A stretch of 25,368 nucleotides of DNA from contig DATIBT010000060.1 of the NCBI GenBank assembly GCA_035457345.1, positions 1 to 25,368 of the forward strand, read 5' to 3'. This DNA comes from DASTDY01 sp035457345. GTDB lineage: Bacteria; Patescibacteriota; Saccharimonadia; Saccharimonadales; EFPC-124. Of the stretch, positions 5,876 to 13,052 are shown piece by piece. The position numbers were made by a program, and so were the translations under genes. Within the stretch, counting starts at the first letter, position 1. Every line of letters begins with the position of its first letter. A model generated the notes under the pieces. It worked only from the letters and a program-made list of their open reading frames with translations, had not been told where the DNA came from and searched no databases.

Positions 5876-6719
5876 AGTCGGCTACGTCCTCTTGCATTTT
5901 ACTTAATAGATCAGAAGTGTTGATTTGGCGTGATCTGCCTAAGCGCGTAACGGAAAATTGGGAGGTCACTTTATCGGCCAACAGATCAATCGTTTCAACA
6001 CCACCTGTTGCATTAATAGCCTTTACCCGGCATTTTTCATAGTTTTGCAGATCCTGCTGGCCATGCGGGAAGAATTTGCGTACAAATTCCGCAATGCTCA
6101 GTATAATTGTTCGACTGTGCGGTTCGGGTTTCAGTTCAATATTTGCCGTTCGCCAATCGCCAAGATGCTCCAGGCTCTCCAGTGTTTCGTTATAACTGCC
6201 GGCGTTACTAAGTTGCAGATTGGTCATACTGATTTGCAGGCCACTGACACCTGCCATGTCACCTAAGCGTTCGTAGCCGTCTCGACGGCTGATGTATGCC
6301 CAGTCCGCGCCAGGCGCATTAGGCTCAAACCGCTCACGGTATATAGTGTTGATGGCGTGAAAGAACAGACCAACCTTAGGGCCGTAATGGTTGTATTCAA
6401 ACAAGACGATCTCAGCATCCGGCATGATGACAAAATGACTCGCCTCAAGGATTCCCTCCTCTTCTGCCAGCTCAATATCACGAATATCAATTGAGTTGCG
6501 CCTGCCAATGGCCGGCAAACCTTCCTCGCGTAAAATCGTCACTACCCCAGCAAGAATATCCTGCTGCCGGAATAGGTGGACAATTACCTGCTGGCCTTCA
6601 TGCAATATTGTGCGATCACTCATCTCGAGGCGACACACCTGTTTGACCATGTCGCTAAATCTAACGTCGCCAGCTGCTGCAGCTTGAAAATAATAAATTT
6701 TACGGCTAGTTGAAGCCAT
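5841..6719 (-). CDS. RexA-like protein, candidate phage-exclusion sensor
   Basis: The 292-residue soluble product is close in length to lambda RexA (279). In lambda, RexA is a DNA-binding dimer that senses phage replication and activates the RexB channel. By eye, the block at residues 74-118 (NSIDIRDIEL, EGILEASHFVIMP, EIVLFEYNHYGP) matches the RexA block with SVEDIKNSLADDE, FPSFLFVEGD, IGFARTVFGP; and residues 160-217 (LQISMTNLQL, LESLEHLG, ANIELKPE, IAEFVRKFF) follow the RexA segment ending DIVIKPKFKR and a helix. The SD GGGTGAGG lies 7-8 nt before the ATG at 6719, and a TATAAT promoter precedes it. The next gene overlaps its last 35 nt and encodes a RexB-like protein. It may belong to a named DUF family with HFVI and YGP motifs; I cannot test that. 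Confidence 0.55.
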   Translation of the reverse strand: MASTSRKIYYFQAAAAGDVRFSDMVKQVCRLEMSDRTILHEGQQVIVHLFRQQDILAGVVTILREEGLPAIGRRNSIDIRDIELAEEEGILEASHFVIMPDAEIVLFEYNHYGPKVGLFFHAINTIYRERFEPNAPGADWAYISRRDGYERLGDMAGVSGLQISMTNLQLSNAGSYNETLESLEHLGDWRTANIELKPEPHSRTIILSIAEFVRKFFPHGQQDLQNYEKCRVKAINATGGVETIDLLADKVTSQFSVTRLGRSRQINTSDLLSKMQEDVADYARRQRITTQA

Positions 6720-6757
6720 GCAATAACCTCACCCACCGATTACTTAATTCAGATAAC

Positions 6758-6786
6758 ATTATAGCTGTGATGCAGCCGCGTGAAAA
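6758..6786 (-). promoter_or_regulatory. Promoter for the Rex-like pair
   Basis: A perfect TATAAT (6758-6763) with TTTTCA (6781-6786) 17 bp upstream on the minus strand, immediately after the lysS stop codon. The -35 match is weak. It gives a leader of about 30 nt carrying the GGGTGAGG SD. Confidence 0.6.
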
Positions 6787-6788
6787 GC

Positions 6789-8297
6789 CTACGAGTAAAT
6801 AGCTTTGGTCACTTCGTCGAGCTCACGGCGAAGCTGCGGGAAGATCACCCCTTCGCGGGCGGTGACGCCCTCGAGCATCCAGAACAAGCGCTCGGAGAAT
6901 CCAAGCCCACAAGCCGGCGGCATGGCGTATTCCAGCGCCTCCACATAATCAATATCCATCATCATCGCCTCGTCATCCCCGGCGTCGCGCATTGCTTGCT
7001 GCTGCTGGAAGCGGTCGAGCTGGTCGATTGGGTCGTTGAGCTCGCTGTATGCCTTGCAGGCTTCGGTGCCGCCCAGGATCAGGTTGAACTGCTCTGTCAG
7101 CTCGGGCTTGCCAGGCTGGGTTTTGGCGAGGGGTTGCAGGAAGGTCGGGATGTCTACCAAAAATGCGGGGCCGGGCAGGGTCACGCGGACTTTCTTCCAG
7201 AGTTTGTCGATGCCGCGGCTGATGTTATCCGCCTTCTCTACTTCGATTTTGTGCTTTTTGAGCTGAGCTTGGACTTCCTTCAGATCTGTATTGAAGACGT
7301 CGATGCCGTAATGCTCGCGGATCACTTCAACAAAGCTAACGCGTGGGAAGCGCTCGCCGTCTTTGCCCAGGTCAACTTCCTGGCCGTTTAACAACTTGAA
7401 CTTACGCGTACCCCAGGTCGCGTCGGCAATAGCACGCACGTGGCGCTCGGTGAGTTCCATGCCCTTCTCCCAGTCAGCGTAGGCCCAGTACCATTCCATG
7501 GCGATGTGCTCGGGCAGGTGCTCGTCTGAATAATTTTCGTTCCTAAAACGGGGGCCAATGTCGAATACTTTTTCGTACCCGCCCACCAGCAGGCGCTTAA
7601 GTGGCAGCTCGTGGCTAATGCGCAGGTAAAAGTCCTGATCGAGCGCATCCATGTGGGTCACAAACGGATTAGCGTCGGCGCCACCAGTAGTATTTTCCAG
7701 CACGGGAATGTTGATTTCAATGAAACCCTCGTCCTGCAGGAATTCGCGGGTCGCACGCCAGAACTTGCTGCGGCGCAGGAAGCGCTCGTAGACGTCCTGG
7801 TTAACATTTGTGTCCACATAACGGCGGCGTAGGCGCTCTTCTTTGTTAGTAAAGCCGTCTTGCTTGTTTGGCAGCGGGCGCAGGCTTTTGGTGAGCAGGC
7901 GCAGGCGCTTAACCCCTACCGAGATCTCGCCGGTTTTGGTTTTGATGACGGTGCCGTGGGCTTCAATAAAATCGCCCGAATCTAGAAGTGGCAGCTGCTC
8001 GAAGGCCAGCTGCGAGTCCCCTGCCTTAAGGCCGTCCATTTTGTCGGCGCCTAAAAATAATTGCAAACTGCCGCTAGCGTCGCGAACCACGACAAAAGCG
8101 ATTTTGCCGAATTTGCGGATATTGGTAATGCGGCCGACCACGGTAATTTGTTTACCTTCTAGCTTTTCAAAATCATCAGTTACCGCCTGCAGGGTGTGCG
8201 TGCGGTCGGCGCGAGCTGGGTATGGGTTGATGCCGAGCTTTTTAAGATCGTCTAATTTTCTGAGGCGCTCGTCGCGCAGTTCTTTGAGTGTTGCCAT
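6789..8297 (-). CDS. lysS: Lysyl-tRNA synthetase, class II
   Basis: The 502-residue enzyme charges tRNA-Lys with lysine using ATP in the cytoplasm. Length is that of bacterial LysRS. An N-terminal OB-fold anticodon domain (about 50-145, with ITVVGRITNIRKFGKIAFV) is followed by the class II core: a motif 1 region (TREFLQDEGFIEINIPVLE), a lysine-pocket region (GGADANPFVTH), motif 2 (FRNENYSDEHLPEHIAMEW) and motif 3 with its invariant arginine (ACGLGFSERLFWMLEG). The ATG at 8297 has no SD; an extended -10 (TGATACTAT) lies 11 nt upstream, so the leader is only about 4-5 nt. Upstream is the hairpin of the GC-rich gene at 8379-8843, and downstream the promoter of the Rex-like pair begins at the stop codon. 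Native-type codon use. Confidence 0.95.
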   Translation of the reverse strand: MATLKELRDERLRKLDDLKKLGINPYPARADRTHTLQAVTDDFEKLEGKQITVVGRITNIRKFGKIAFVVVRDASGSLQLFLGADKMDGLKAGDSQLAFEQLPLLDSGDFIEAHGTVIKTKTGEISVGVKRLRLLTKSLRPLPNKQDGFTNKEERLRRRYVDTNVNQDVYERFLRRSKFWRATREFLQDEGFIEINIPVLENTTGGADANPFVTHMDALDQDFYLRISHELPLKRLLVGGYEKVFDIGPRFRNENYSDEHLPEHIAMEWYWAYADWEKGMELTERHVRAIADATWGTRKFKLLNGQEVDLGKDGERFPRVSFVEVIREHYGIDVFNTDLKEVQAQLKKHKIEVEKADNISRGIDKLWKKVRVTLPGPAFLVDIPTFLQPLAKTQPGKPELTEQFNLILGGTEACKAYSELNDPIDQLDRFQQQQAMRDAGDDEAMMMDIDYVEALEYAMPPACGLGFSERLFWMLEGVTAREGVIFPQLRRELDEVTKAIYS

Positions 8298-8308
8298 AAC
8301 TGGTGTTT

Positions 8309-8317
8309 ATAGTATCA
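8309..8317 (-). promoter_or_regulatory. Extended -10 promoter of lysS, near-leaderless
   Basis: On the minus strand TGATACTAT (TGn plus TACTAT at 8309-8314) ends 11 nt before the lysS ATG. No -35 hexamer is visible. The resulting 5' leader of about 4-5 nt cannot hold an SD. Confidence 0.5.
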
Positions 8318-8330
8318 CAAAACAGATCGC

Positions 8331-8371
8331 GCGGGACGAGGCTGGCACGTCATTGTGCCGCCTCATCCCGC
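8331..8371 (-). terminator. GC-rich hairpin after the gene at 8379-8843
   Basis: GCGGGATGAGGC and GCCTCGTCCCGC (minus-strand reading) pair over 12 positions, extended by GGCAC with GTGCC around a short loop, starting 7 nt past the stop. A short TTTTG lies 10 nt further on. Confidence 0.65.
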
Positions 8372-8378
8372 GTTCGCG

Positions 8379-8843
8379 TCAGCAGCCGGCAGCGGAACCA
8401 GTCCGGCCGGCCATTGGGATTGGCGCGTCACTGCCGGGGGGCGCCCACGGCCGCACAGGAGCGGGAGCGGTCCCAGCATAGTACGCCGCGTCACTGTTGA
8501 GCGGCCGCTCACCCACGGCCTGACCGTGAATGATGGCGAAGAAGAGATCGATGACCGTTTGACACAGTGTCCGGAACTTGTAGTCGTGGCTATGGAGCCG
8601 CTCCTGGACCCAGATGCGGACGGCCTTGCCATCGTAGCTTCCCACGACGCCGTCCTCACCGATGTAAGTGTTGATGCGATGCGCCGGCAGCGGTGTGCCC
8701 AACACCACCTCCAGGACGATGCCAGCGACACCGCTGTTGCCGTAGCCGGTGACGATGTCGTCAATAGTTGGCAGTCCGATCCATGTGGCGTGCGGTTTCC
8801 CGCCACGCTCCATATCGCGGTCTGACGCGTACACAGAAAGCAT
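8379..8843 (-). CDS. GC-rich hypothetical protein, possible paralog of 8997-9749
   Basis: Not recognised. The 154-residue product has no signal peptide or membrane helix. A central stretch GEDGVVGSYDGKAVRIWVQE resembles the ETDGVFGDY and MRIWAEA blocks of the neighbouring protein at 8997-9749, which suggests that they share a domain. The last 35 residues are Pro/Ala/Gly-rich and probably disordered. The ATG at 8843 has a perfect SD (GAGGAGG, 4 nt spacing). The leader shares GTCAGT-N9-GAGGAGGC with the neighbouring gene. It has its own promoter, sits after a U-tract terminator, and is followed by a 12-position GC hairpin, so it is a self-contained unit inserted between that terminator and lysS. 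GC-rich codon use. Confidence 0.7.
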   Translation of the reverse strand: MLSVYASDRDMERGGKPHATWIGLPTIDDIVTGYGNSGVAGIVLEVVLGTPLPAHRINTYIGEDGVVGSYDGKAVRIWVQERLHSHDYKFRTLCQTVIDLFFAIIHGQAVGERPLNSDAAYYAGTAPAPVRPWAPPGSDAPIPMAGRTGSAAGC

Positions 8844-8876
8844 TGCGCCTCCTCAGATCGAAAACTGACTACATTA

Positions 8877-8904
8877 TTTATACAATAAACTTTACAAAAA
8901 ACAA
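8877..8904 (-). promoter_or_regulatory. Promoter for the gene at 8379-8843
   Basis: TTGTTT (8899-8904) and TATAAA (8877-8882) on the minus strand with a 16-bp AT-rich spacer. The -35 overlaps the U-tract of the terminator at 8892-8923, so terminator and promoter are nested. Confidence 0.5.
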
Positions 8905-8923
8905 AACCACCCTTTTGGCGGTT
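8892..8923 (-). terminator. Intrinsic terminator upstream of the gene at 8379-8843
   Basis: AACCGCC and GGTGGTT (minus-strand reading) form a 7-bp stem with one G-U pair around a 5-nt loop, followed by TTTTGTTTTTT. It ends transcription coming from the gene at 8997-9749. Confidence 0.75.
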
Positions 8924-8932
8924 CTCCGGCAA

Positions 8933-8987
8933 GGCGGAAAGAAGTGGTGTGTTTCTGGAGCAGATTGCTCCGACACTTCTCTCCGCC
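8933..8987 (-). terminator. Long composite hairpin after the gene at 8997-9749
   Basis: GGCGGA with TCCGCC, AGAAGT with ACTTCT, and GGAGCA with TGCTCC nest into one stem-loop of about 55 nt that starts 10 nt past the stop codon. It lies just before the U-tract terminator at 8892-8923, so the gene has a GC hairpin plus a native-type terminator. Confidence 0.6.
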
Positions 8988-8996
8988 CTGCACTCG

Positions 8997-9749
8997 TCAG
9001 TTGGTTTTTGCCCTCGTACCGTTGCGACCTGCCCCTTGGCCGACCGACCGCATGAGTGCAGCAGTGGCGCGGGGCACACCCGCCGGAGCGGGAACAGATG
9101 AAACATGCGTTGCGCTGACGGCGATGACAGGCGAAGCCTGAGTTACCATCGGCGTCTCGTCGGCACCGCCGGCGCCGTCAGACGGCTCAGCATCGGACGC
9201 GCCGTGGCCGTTGACCTGGCGGCCATTGGTCTTCGCGTGGGTCGGTGGCTCGAGCGCCACAGCCGGAATGGTTATTGTGTCACCTACCGGCAGCACACCG
9301 GTCACTTCCACGCCTCCGCTTACTTCCACTCTCACGAGGATGGTAGTGGGCGGCGAGGGAGGAGGTGATGTCGCCACCCGCGAGGCGGGGGGACGCGCAT
9401 CACTACTGCGATGATCGCCATCCGGGCGCGGACGCGCAGCCTTTCTGCGCTGATATGCACGAGCCCATTCGCGGTCGCCCATCTTCATGTAGAGGGTGCG
9501 CGCAGCGGCGTAGGTAGTTGCTTCTGCCCAGATGCGCATGCCATTGTGGTGACCGCGCGCGCCGTCGTGCTCATAGTCGCCGAAGACGCCGTCGGTCTCC
9601 GGAACGTCAACGACGAACACGAATCTTGTGGCCTTTTGGTAGCGCCCGGGCAGACCCTTCTCCGAAAAGTACACATTGTCATCCTCGAAGTACTTGCGCC
9701 CGCCGCCATCCTCATGATCGCCTTCGGGGTGGTAAAACCGAACCACCAT
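8997..9749 (-). CDS. GC-rich hypothetical protein with disordered C-terminus
   Basis: Not recognised. The 250-residue product has an N-terminal globular part of about 105 residues (MVVRFYHPEGDHEDGG, a hydrophobic FVFVVDVPETDGVFGDYEHD strand region, then GMRIWAEATTYAAARTLYM) and a long Pro/Ser/Ala/Gly-rich C-terminal part (about 106-250) with one possible small beta unit (TTILVRVEVSGGVEVTGVL). It shares the DGVxGxY and RIWxE pattern with the product of 8379-8843. No signal peptide or membrane helix. The ATG at 9749 has GAGGAGG 7 nt upstream, and a TTGCAA-N17-TATAAG promoter precedes the leader. It lies between greA's bidirectional terminator and two hairpins of its own, so it is a monocistronic unit. 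GC-rich codon use. Confidence 0.7.
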   Translation of the reverse strand: MVVRFYHPEGDHEDGGGRKYFEDDNVYFSEKGLPGRYQKATRFVFVVDVPETDGVFGDYEHDGARGHHNGMRIWAEATTYAAARTLYMKMGDREWARAYQRRKAARPRPDGDHRSSDARPPASRVATSPPPSPPTTILVRVEVSGGVEVTGVLPVGDTITIPAVALEPPTHAKTNGRQVNGHGASDAEPSDGAGGADETPMVTQASPVIAVSATHVSSVPAPAGVPRATAALMRSVGQGAGRNGTRAKTN

Positions 9750-9787
9750 GCTTCAGCCTCCTCTGTGGGCGTACTGACTTATTCATT

Positions 9788-9816
9788 CTTATAGCGCAAT
9801 CTGGTCATGATTGCAA
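9788..9816 (-). promoter_or_regulatory. Promoter for the gene at 8997-9749
   Basis: TTGCAA (9811-9816) and TATAAG (9788-9793) on the minus strand separated by 17 bp, directly after the greA terminator. Confidence 0.6.
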
Positions 9817-9817
9817 C

Positions 9818-9854
9818 AAAAAAACACCGCCCAAAATCTGGACGGTGTTTTTTT
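9818..9854. terminator. Bidirectional intrinsic terminator after greA
   Basis: A-tract plus CACCG (9825-9829) pairs with CGGTG (9843-9847) plus T-tract, giving a stem of up to 12 bp around a loop of about 13 nt. It terminates greA on the minus strand. Confidence 0.85.
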
Positions 9855-9869
9855 GCGGCAATCAAAGAA

Positions 9870-10334
9870 CTAGGCAATAGCCGAAATCGTGTAGCCAGCT
9901 TCGCCGCTTGGCGTCTTAATGCTAACGCTATCCCCTACTTTCTTGCCCATAAGGGCGCGGCCAATTGGCGATTCATCGCTGATACGGCCCTCAAGCGGAT
10001 CGGCTTCTACAGAACCAACAATAGTGTAGGTTACTTTTTTCTTGTTGTTGGCTTCGAGATCTACTTTAACGCCCAACACAACTTTGCTTGGGGCCTTGTG
10101 GTTGGCGTTAATAAGACTGGCGTTCTGCAGGATCTCTTCGATCTCGGCAATACGGCTTTCCACCTGGCCCTGCTCGTCGCGGGCGGCTGAGTATTCGGCG
10201 TTTTCGCTCAGGTCGCCGTAGTCGCGGGCATCGGCAATTTTCTGCGCGATTTCGCTGCGGCGAGCCTTAAGCTCGCTCAATTCATTTTCTAAATCTAATT
10301 TTCCAGCTGAGGTCAGCTGATATGCCTTTTTCAT
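9870..10334 (-). CDS. greA: Transcription elongation factor GreA
   Basis: The 154-residue protein enters the secondary channel of RNA polymerase and stimulates cleavage of backtracked RNA. The N-terminal antiparallel coiled coil (about 1-75) carries the conserved tip DYGDLSENAEY with its acidic pair; the C-terminal FKBP-like domain (about 80-154) has VVLGVKVDLE and ESPIGRALMGKKVGD, both typical of GreA. Length is close to the usual 155-160. SD TAGGAGT lies 6 nt before the ATG at 10334. A strong promoter (TTGCAC-N17-TATACT) is about 115 nt upstream, leaving a leader of about 108 nt. Downstream is a bidirectional U-tract terminator. It appears monocistronic, with proS upstream on the same strand. 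Confidence 0.95.
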   Translation of the reverse strand: MKKAYQLTSAGKLDLENELSELKARRSEIAQKIADARDYGDLSENAEYSAARDEQGQVESRIAEIEEILQNASLINANHKAPSKVVLGVKVDLEANNKKKVTYTIVGSVEADPLEGRISDESPIGRALMGKKVGDSVSIKTPSGEAGYTISAIA

Positions 10335-10448
10335 ACTGGTACTCCTACGTTATGTTAGGGCTAATAAACTTATATAAGGTGTAAACCGAGTGCTGGCGAC
10401 ATGTCTGGCCACACCATCGCAGAGCAGCGTTCTCGATTTGACTCGGAC

Positions 10449-10477
10449 AGTATAACAACCACCTGTATTACGTGCAA
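10449..10477 (-). promoter_or_regulatory. Promoter of greA
   Basis: TTGCAC (10472-10477) and TATACT (10449-10454) on the minus strand with a 17-bp spacer, between the proS stop and the greA start. Confidence 0.75.
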
Positions 10478-10507
10478 CAAATTACGCACAGGTTACACAT
10501 GTTAACG

Positions 10508-12223
10508 CTACGACGCTAATTTTGCAAGTAGCTCGCTTTGTGTAAGCAACTCAAGCGTATCACTGCCACGGGCTTTAAGCTCGAACTTTTTGCTTGTAAC
10601 GAGCTTATCGCTCACCACCACGCGGTATGGCACGCCAATCAGGTCGGCATCGGCAAATTTTTCGCCCGGACGAGCATCGCGGTCATCGTAAAGTACGTCT
10701 ATATGCCTTTCGAGAAGCGTTTCGTAGAGCTTGTCTGCGACTTCTGTAGTCTCCTTACTAACACCAAGCCGCGCCAGATAAACAGAAGCAGGCGCCACCG
10801 CTTTAGGCCAAATAATCCCGCGATCGTCGTGATGAGCTTCCACAATCGCCGCGAGCGTACGGCCAATACCAATGCCGTAACAACCCATATAATATTTTTG
10901 CCTTGTCCCTTTTTCATCAGTATATTCGGCGTCGTGCATTAGGTTTGTGTAGTGATAACCAAGCTGGAAAATATTACCAACTTCGATGCCGCGCTTTTCT
11001 ACCAGCTTGCCGCCATCCGGGCTGAGCATACCGGGGGCAGCCATGGCAATATCAGCCTCAAGGTCAGGCTGCCAGTCGCGGTCGATGTTGATGTTCGTCA
11101 AATCGAGATGCTTTTGGTTCGCGCCGCCATACATATTCTTGACGGTACGCAGGCTTTTGTCAGCGACAATTATTACAGGGAAACCGGTCTCCTTGCCCTT
11201 CTTTGTAAAGTTGACTGGGCAGATGAAACCAGGCTCGCTAGCGAGGTCGTCGCGGATCTCCTCTTCAGTGGCAGACCGCAGATCCCAGGCGCCTGCTTTT
11301 TGCATGAGCTTAGTTTCGTTGACGTCCAGGTCGCCACGGATAACCGCAAGCACGTAACGCTTGGTGGCTTCGTCAAAATACAGCACGTCTTTCATCTGTT
11401 GCCACAATGGCAGGCCGTGCAGCTTTACGCCATCTTCCATGGTTGGACCGCGCTCGGCTTTGCGTTCTTCCATTTTTTCTTCGCGGTCATCCAAGTTTTT
11501 GTCATCAATTTTGAATGTCGCAACGTCTTCGTGGGCGGCATATCCGCTTTTCTCGTCAATAAAGTAGCGGCTCTCGCCGTTCTCGCCTTCAGATACAAAT
11601 TCGTGGCAATACTCACCGCCAATGTAGCCGTTGTCAGCGGCGACTACATCAACCTTCATACCCAGCTCTTCAAAGATAGCCACGTAGGCCTTCCACATCG
11701 CCTCGTAAATCTTTTTGAACTGTTCCTCGGTACTGAAGCTGTAGGCATCCTTCATGACGAATTCGCGGACACGCAGCAGACCGCCGCGGGCGCGCATTTC
11801 ATCTCGGAATTTCATGCTGAACTGATAGATGTTGAACGGCAAATCCTTGTAACTGATGTTAAACTTGCGGACTAAGTCCACCGCCATTTCTTCGGCCGTG
11901 CCGCCCAGCGCAAAATCTGCGCCCCGGCGGTCAGTGATTTTCATCAGTTCAAAACCAGTCGTCGTGGTGCGGTTTGTTTCTTGCCACAGTTCGAGCGGGT
12001 GCAGAACGGGCATTACTACCTCTTGTGCACCGGCCGCGTTCATGTGCTTGCGCACAATTGCTTCAATTTTATCGTGGACTTTAATGCCCAGCGGCAACAA
12101 ATAGTAGCGGCCCGCAGTCGATTCGCGGATAAAGCCGGCTTGGGTTAACAAACGGTGGGAGTCAATTTTGTAATCAACACCCTCATTTTTACTTGGTTTC
12201 CCAAATAGCGTAGAGATTCGCAT
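10508..12223 (-). CDS. proS: Prolyl-tRNA synthetase, bacterial type with editing insertion
   Basis: The 571-residue class II enzyme charges tRNA-Pro. Length equals the bacterial type (E. coli 572). In order: an N-terminal catalytic part with ESTAGRYYLLPLG and EVVMPVLHPLELWQETNR (motif 1 region), motif 2 (FRDEMRARGGLLRVREF, about 139-155), the bacterial insertion (editing) domain at about 220-405, motif 3 (GCYGIGIGRTLAAIVEAHHD, about 448-467) and the C-terminal anticodon-binding domain (about 475-571, with DVLYDDRDARPGEKFADAD). The ATG at 12223 has only a poor SD. It is the last gene of the frr-uppS-rseP-CPBP-proS run; rseP next to proS is a classical bacterial arrangement. A gap of 103 nt before it contains no clear promoter. 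Confidence 0.95.
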   Translation of the reverse strand: MRISTLFGKPSKNEGVDYKIDSHRLLTQAGFIRESTAGRYYLLPLGIKVHDKIEAIVRKHMNAAGAQEVVMPVLHPLELWQETNRTTTTGFELMKITDRRGADFALGGTAEEMAVDLVRKFNISYKDLPFNIYQFSMKFRDEMRARGGLLRVREFVMKDAYSFSTEEQFKKIYEAMWKAYVAIFEELGMKVDVVAADNGYIGGEYCHEFVSEGENGESRYFIDEKSGYAAHEDVATFKIDDKNLDDREEKMEERKAERGPTMEDGVKLHGLPLWQQMKDVLYFDEATKRYVLAVIRGDLDVNETKLMQKAGAWDLRSATEEEIRDDLASEPGFICPVNFTKKGKETGFPVIIVADKSLRTVKNMYGGANQKHLDLTNINIDRDWQPDLEADIAMAAPGMLSPDGGKLVEKRGIEVGNIFQLGYHYTNLMHDAEYTDEKGTRQKYYMGCYGIGIGRTLAAIVEAHHDDRGIIWPKAVAPASVYLARLGVSKETTEVADKLYETLLERHIDVLYDDRDARPGEKFADADLIGVPYRVVVSDKLVTSKKFELKARGSDTLELLTQSELLAKLAS

Positions 12224-12326
12224 AGTTGTACTCGTTTAAGGTTCAATAAAAAATTGGGTATAAAAGTTACGGCCGTGGGGCCGGAATGCGCGGGCAAACA
12301 AACTGTGGGACTATCCGCTTCATAAA

Positions 12327-13052
12327 CTACCCCACATTATAAACAAATAACAACAAGAAGGCTACGGCGTTTTTGAGGCCATGTAATAGTATACCGGGCC
12401 ACAAGCTATCTGTTTTTTCGCGCAAGTAACATAGCACAAGGCTGAGGGCAAACACATCTATGCCCACACTGAGTTGACCGTGTGCTACCGCGAATAAAAC
12501 ACTGACTGTCAGGGCTGTAATGAGAAATGAAAAACGGCTGCGAATGCCCTTGAATAAAAAACCCCTAAATAACACCTCTTCCGCAAAAGGCACTACACAC
12601 ACCAGCATAAGGAAAACTAAGACCATCTCTCCGTTGGTCGGATTTACAAACCCAATCTCTTGATTGGTATCGGGCACTTCCATAAAGGAGGAAACGAGCG
12701 CCCGCACAATGATAGACAATGCAAAATAGGCAAAAAATCCGCCCGCGACCAACAGCAAATGATCCGACTTCCAATTACGTAAGCCGAGTTCGCTAAACCG
12801 CACCCCGTACAGTCTTGCTACGCCATAAATTGCGAGTAGTACAAGAAGCTCAAACAAACCATACATTACAAAGCTTTGCACGTTTTTACTAAAGGGAATA
12901 AGCGGCAAGAGATACGGCGTAATATCAACGAGCAACCACTGAGGAACTTTATATGCCAGGTAACTTTGAATAACAGCCTCAATAGGTCCCCAGCCGCCGC
13001 GACGGACGAGGTCTGTAATCTTCGCCCTAGAAGAAGCGACGGACATCGACAA
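12327..13052 (-). CDS. CPBP-family intramembrane metalloprotease
   Basis: The 241-residue product is a multi-pass membrane protein with the three signatures of the CPBP (CAAX protease and bacteriocin-processing, formerly Abi) family: EExxxR (E158, E159, R163 in PFAEEVLFRG), FxxxH (VLFAVAHG, H191) and HxxxN (HGLKN, H224 and N228). These residues form the glutamate-based membrane-embedded active site in the family. About seven hydrophobic segments are visible. Substrate unknown; in bacteria the family acts in peptide-signal processing, bacteriocin self-immunity or surface display. Its start overlaps the 3' end of rseP by 26 nt, so two intramembrane proteases are translationally coupled. No SD is visible, consistent with coupling. 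Native-type codon use. Confidence 0.88.
   Translation of the reverse strand: MSMSVASSRAKITDLVRRGGWGPIEAVIQSYLAYKVPQWLLVDITPYLLPLIPFSKNVQSFVMYGLFELLVLLAIYGVARLYGVRFSELGLRNWKSDHLLLVAGGFFAYFALSIIVRALVSSFMEVPDTNQEIGFVNPTNGEMVLVFLMLVCVVPFAEEVLFRGFLFKGIRSRFSFLITALTVSVLFAVAHGQLSVGIDVFALSLVLCYLREKTDSLWPGILLHGLKNAVAFLLLFVYNVG

Noticed and set aside
6780..7391. Plus-strand frame inside lysS
   Set aside because: Antisense shadow; lysS on the other strand is certain.
10952..11875. Plus-strand frame of 307 codons inside proS
   Set aside because: Antisense shadow of a well-identified prolyl-tRNA synthetase gene, without its own promoter or SD.
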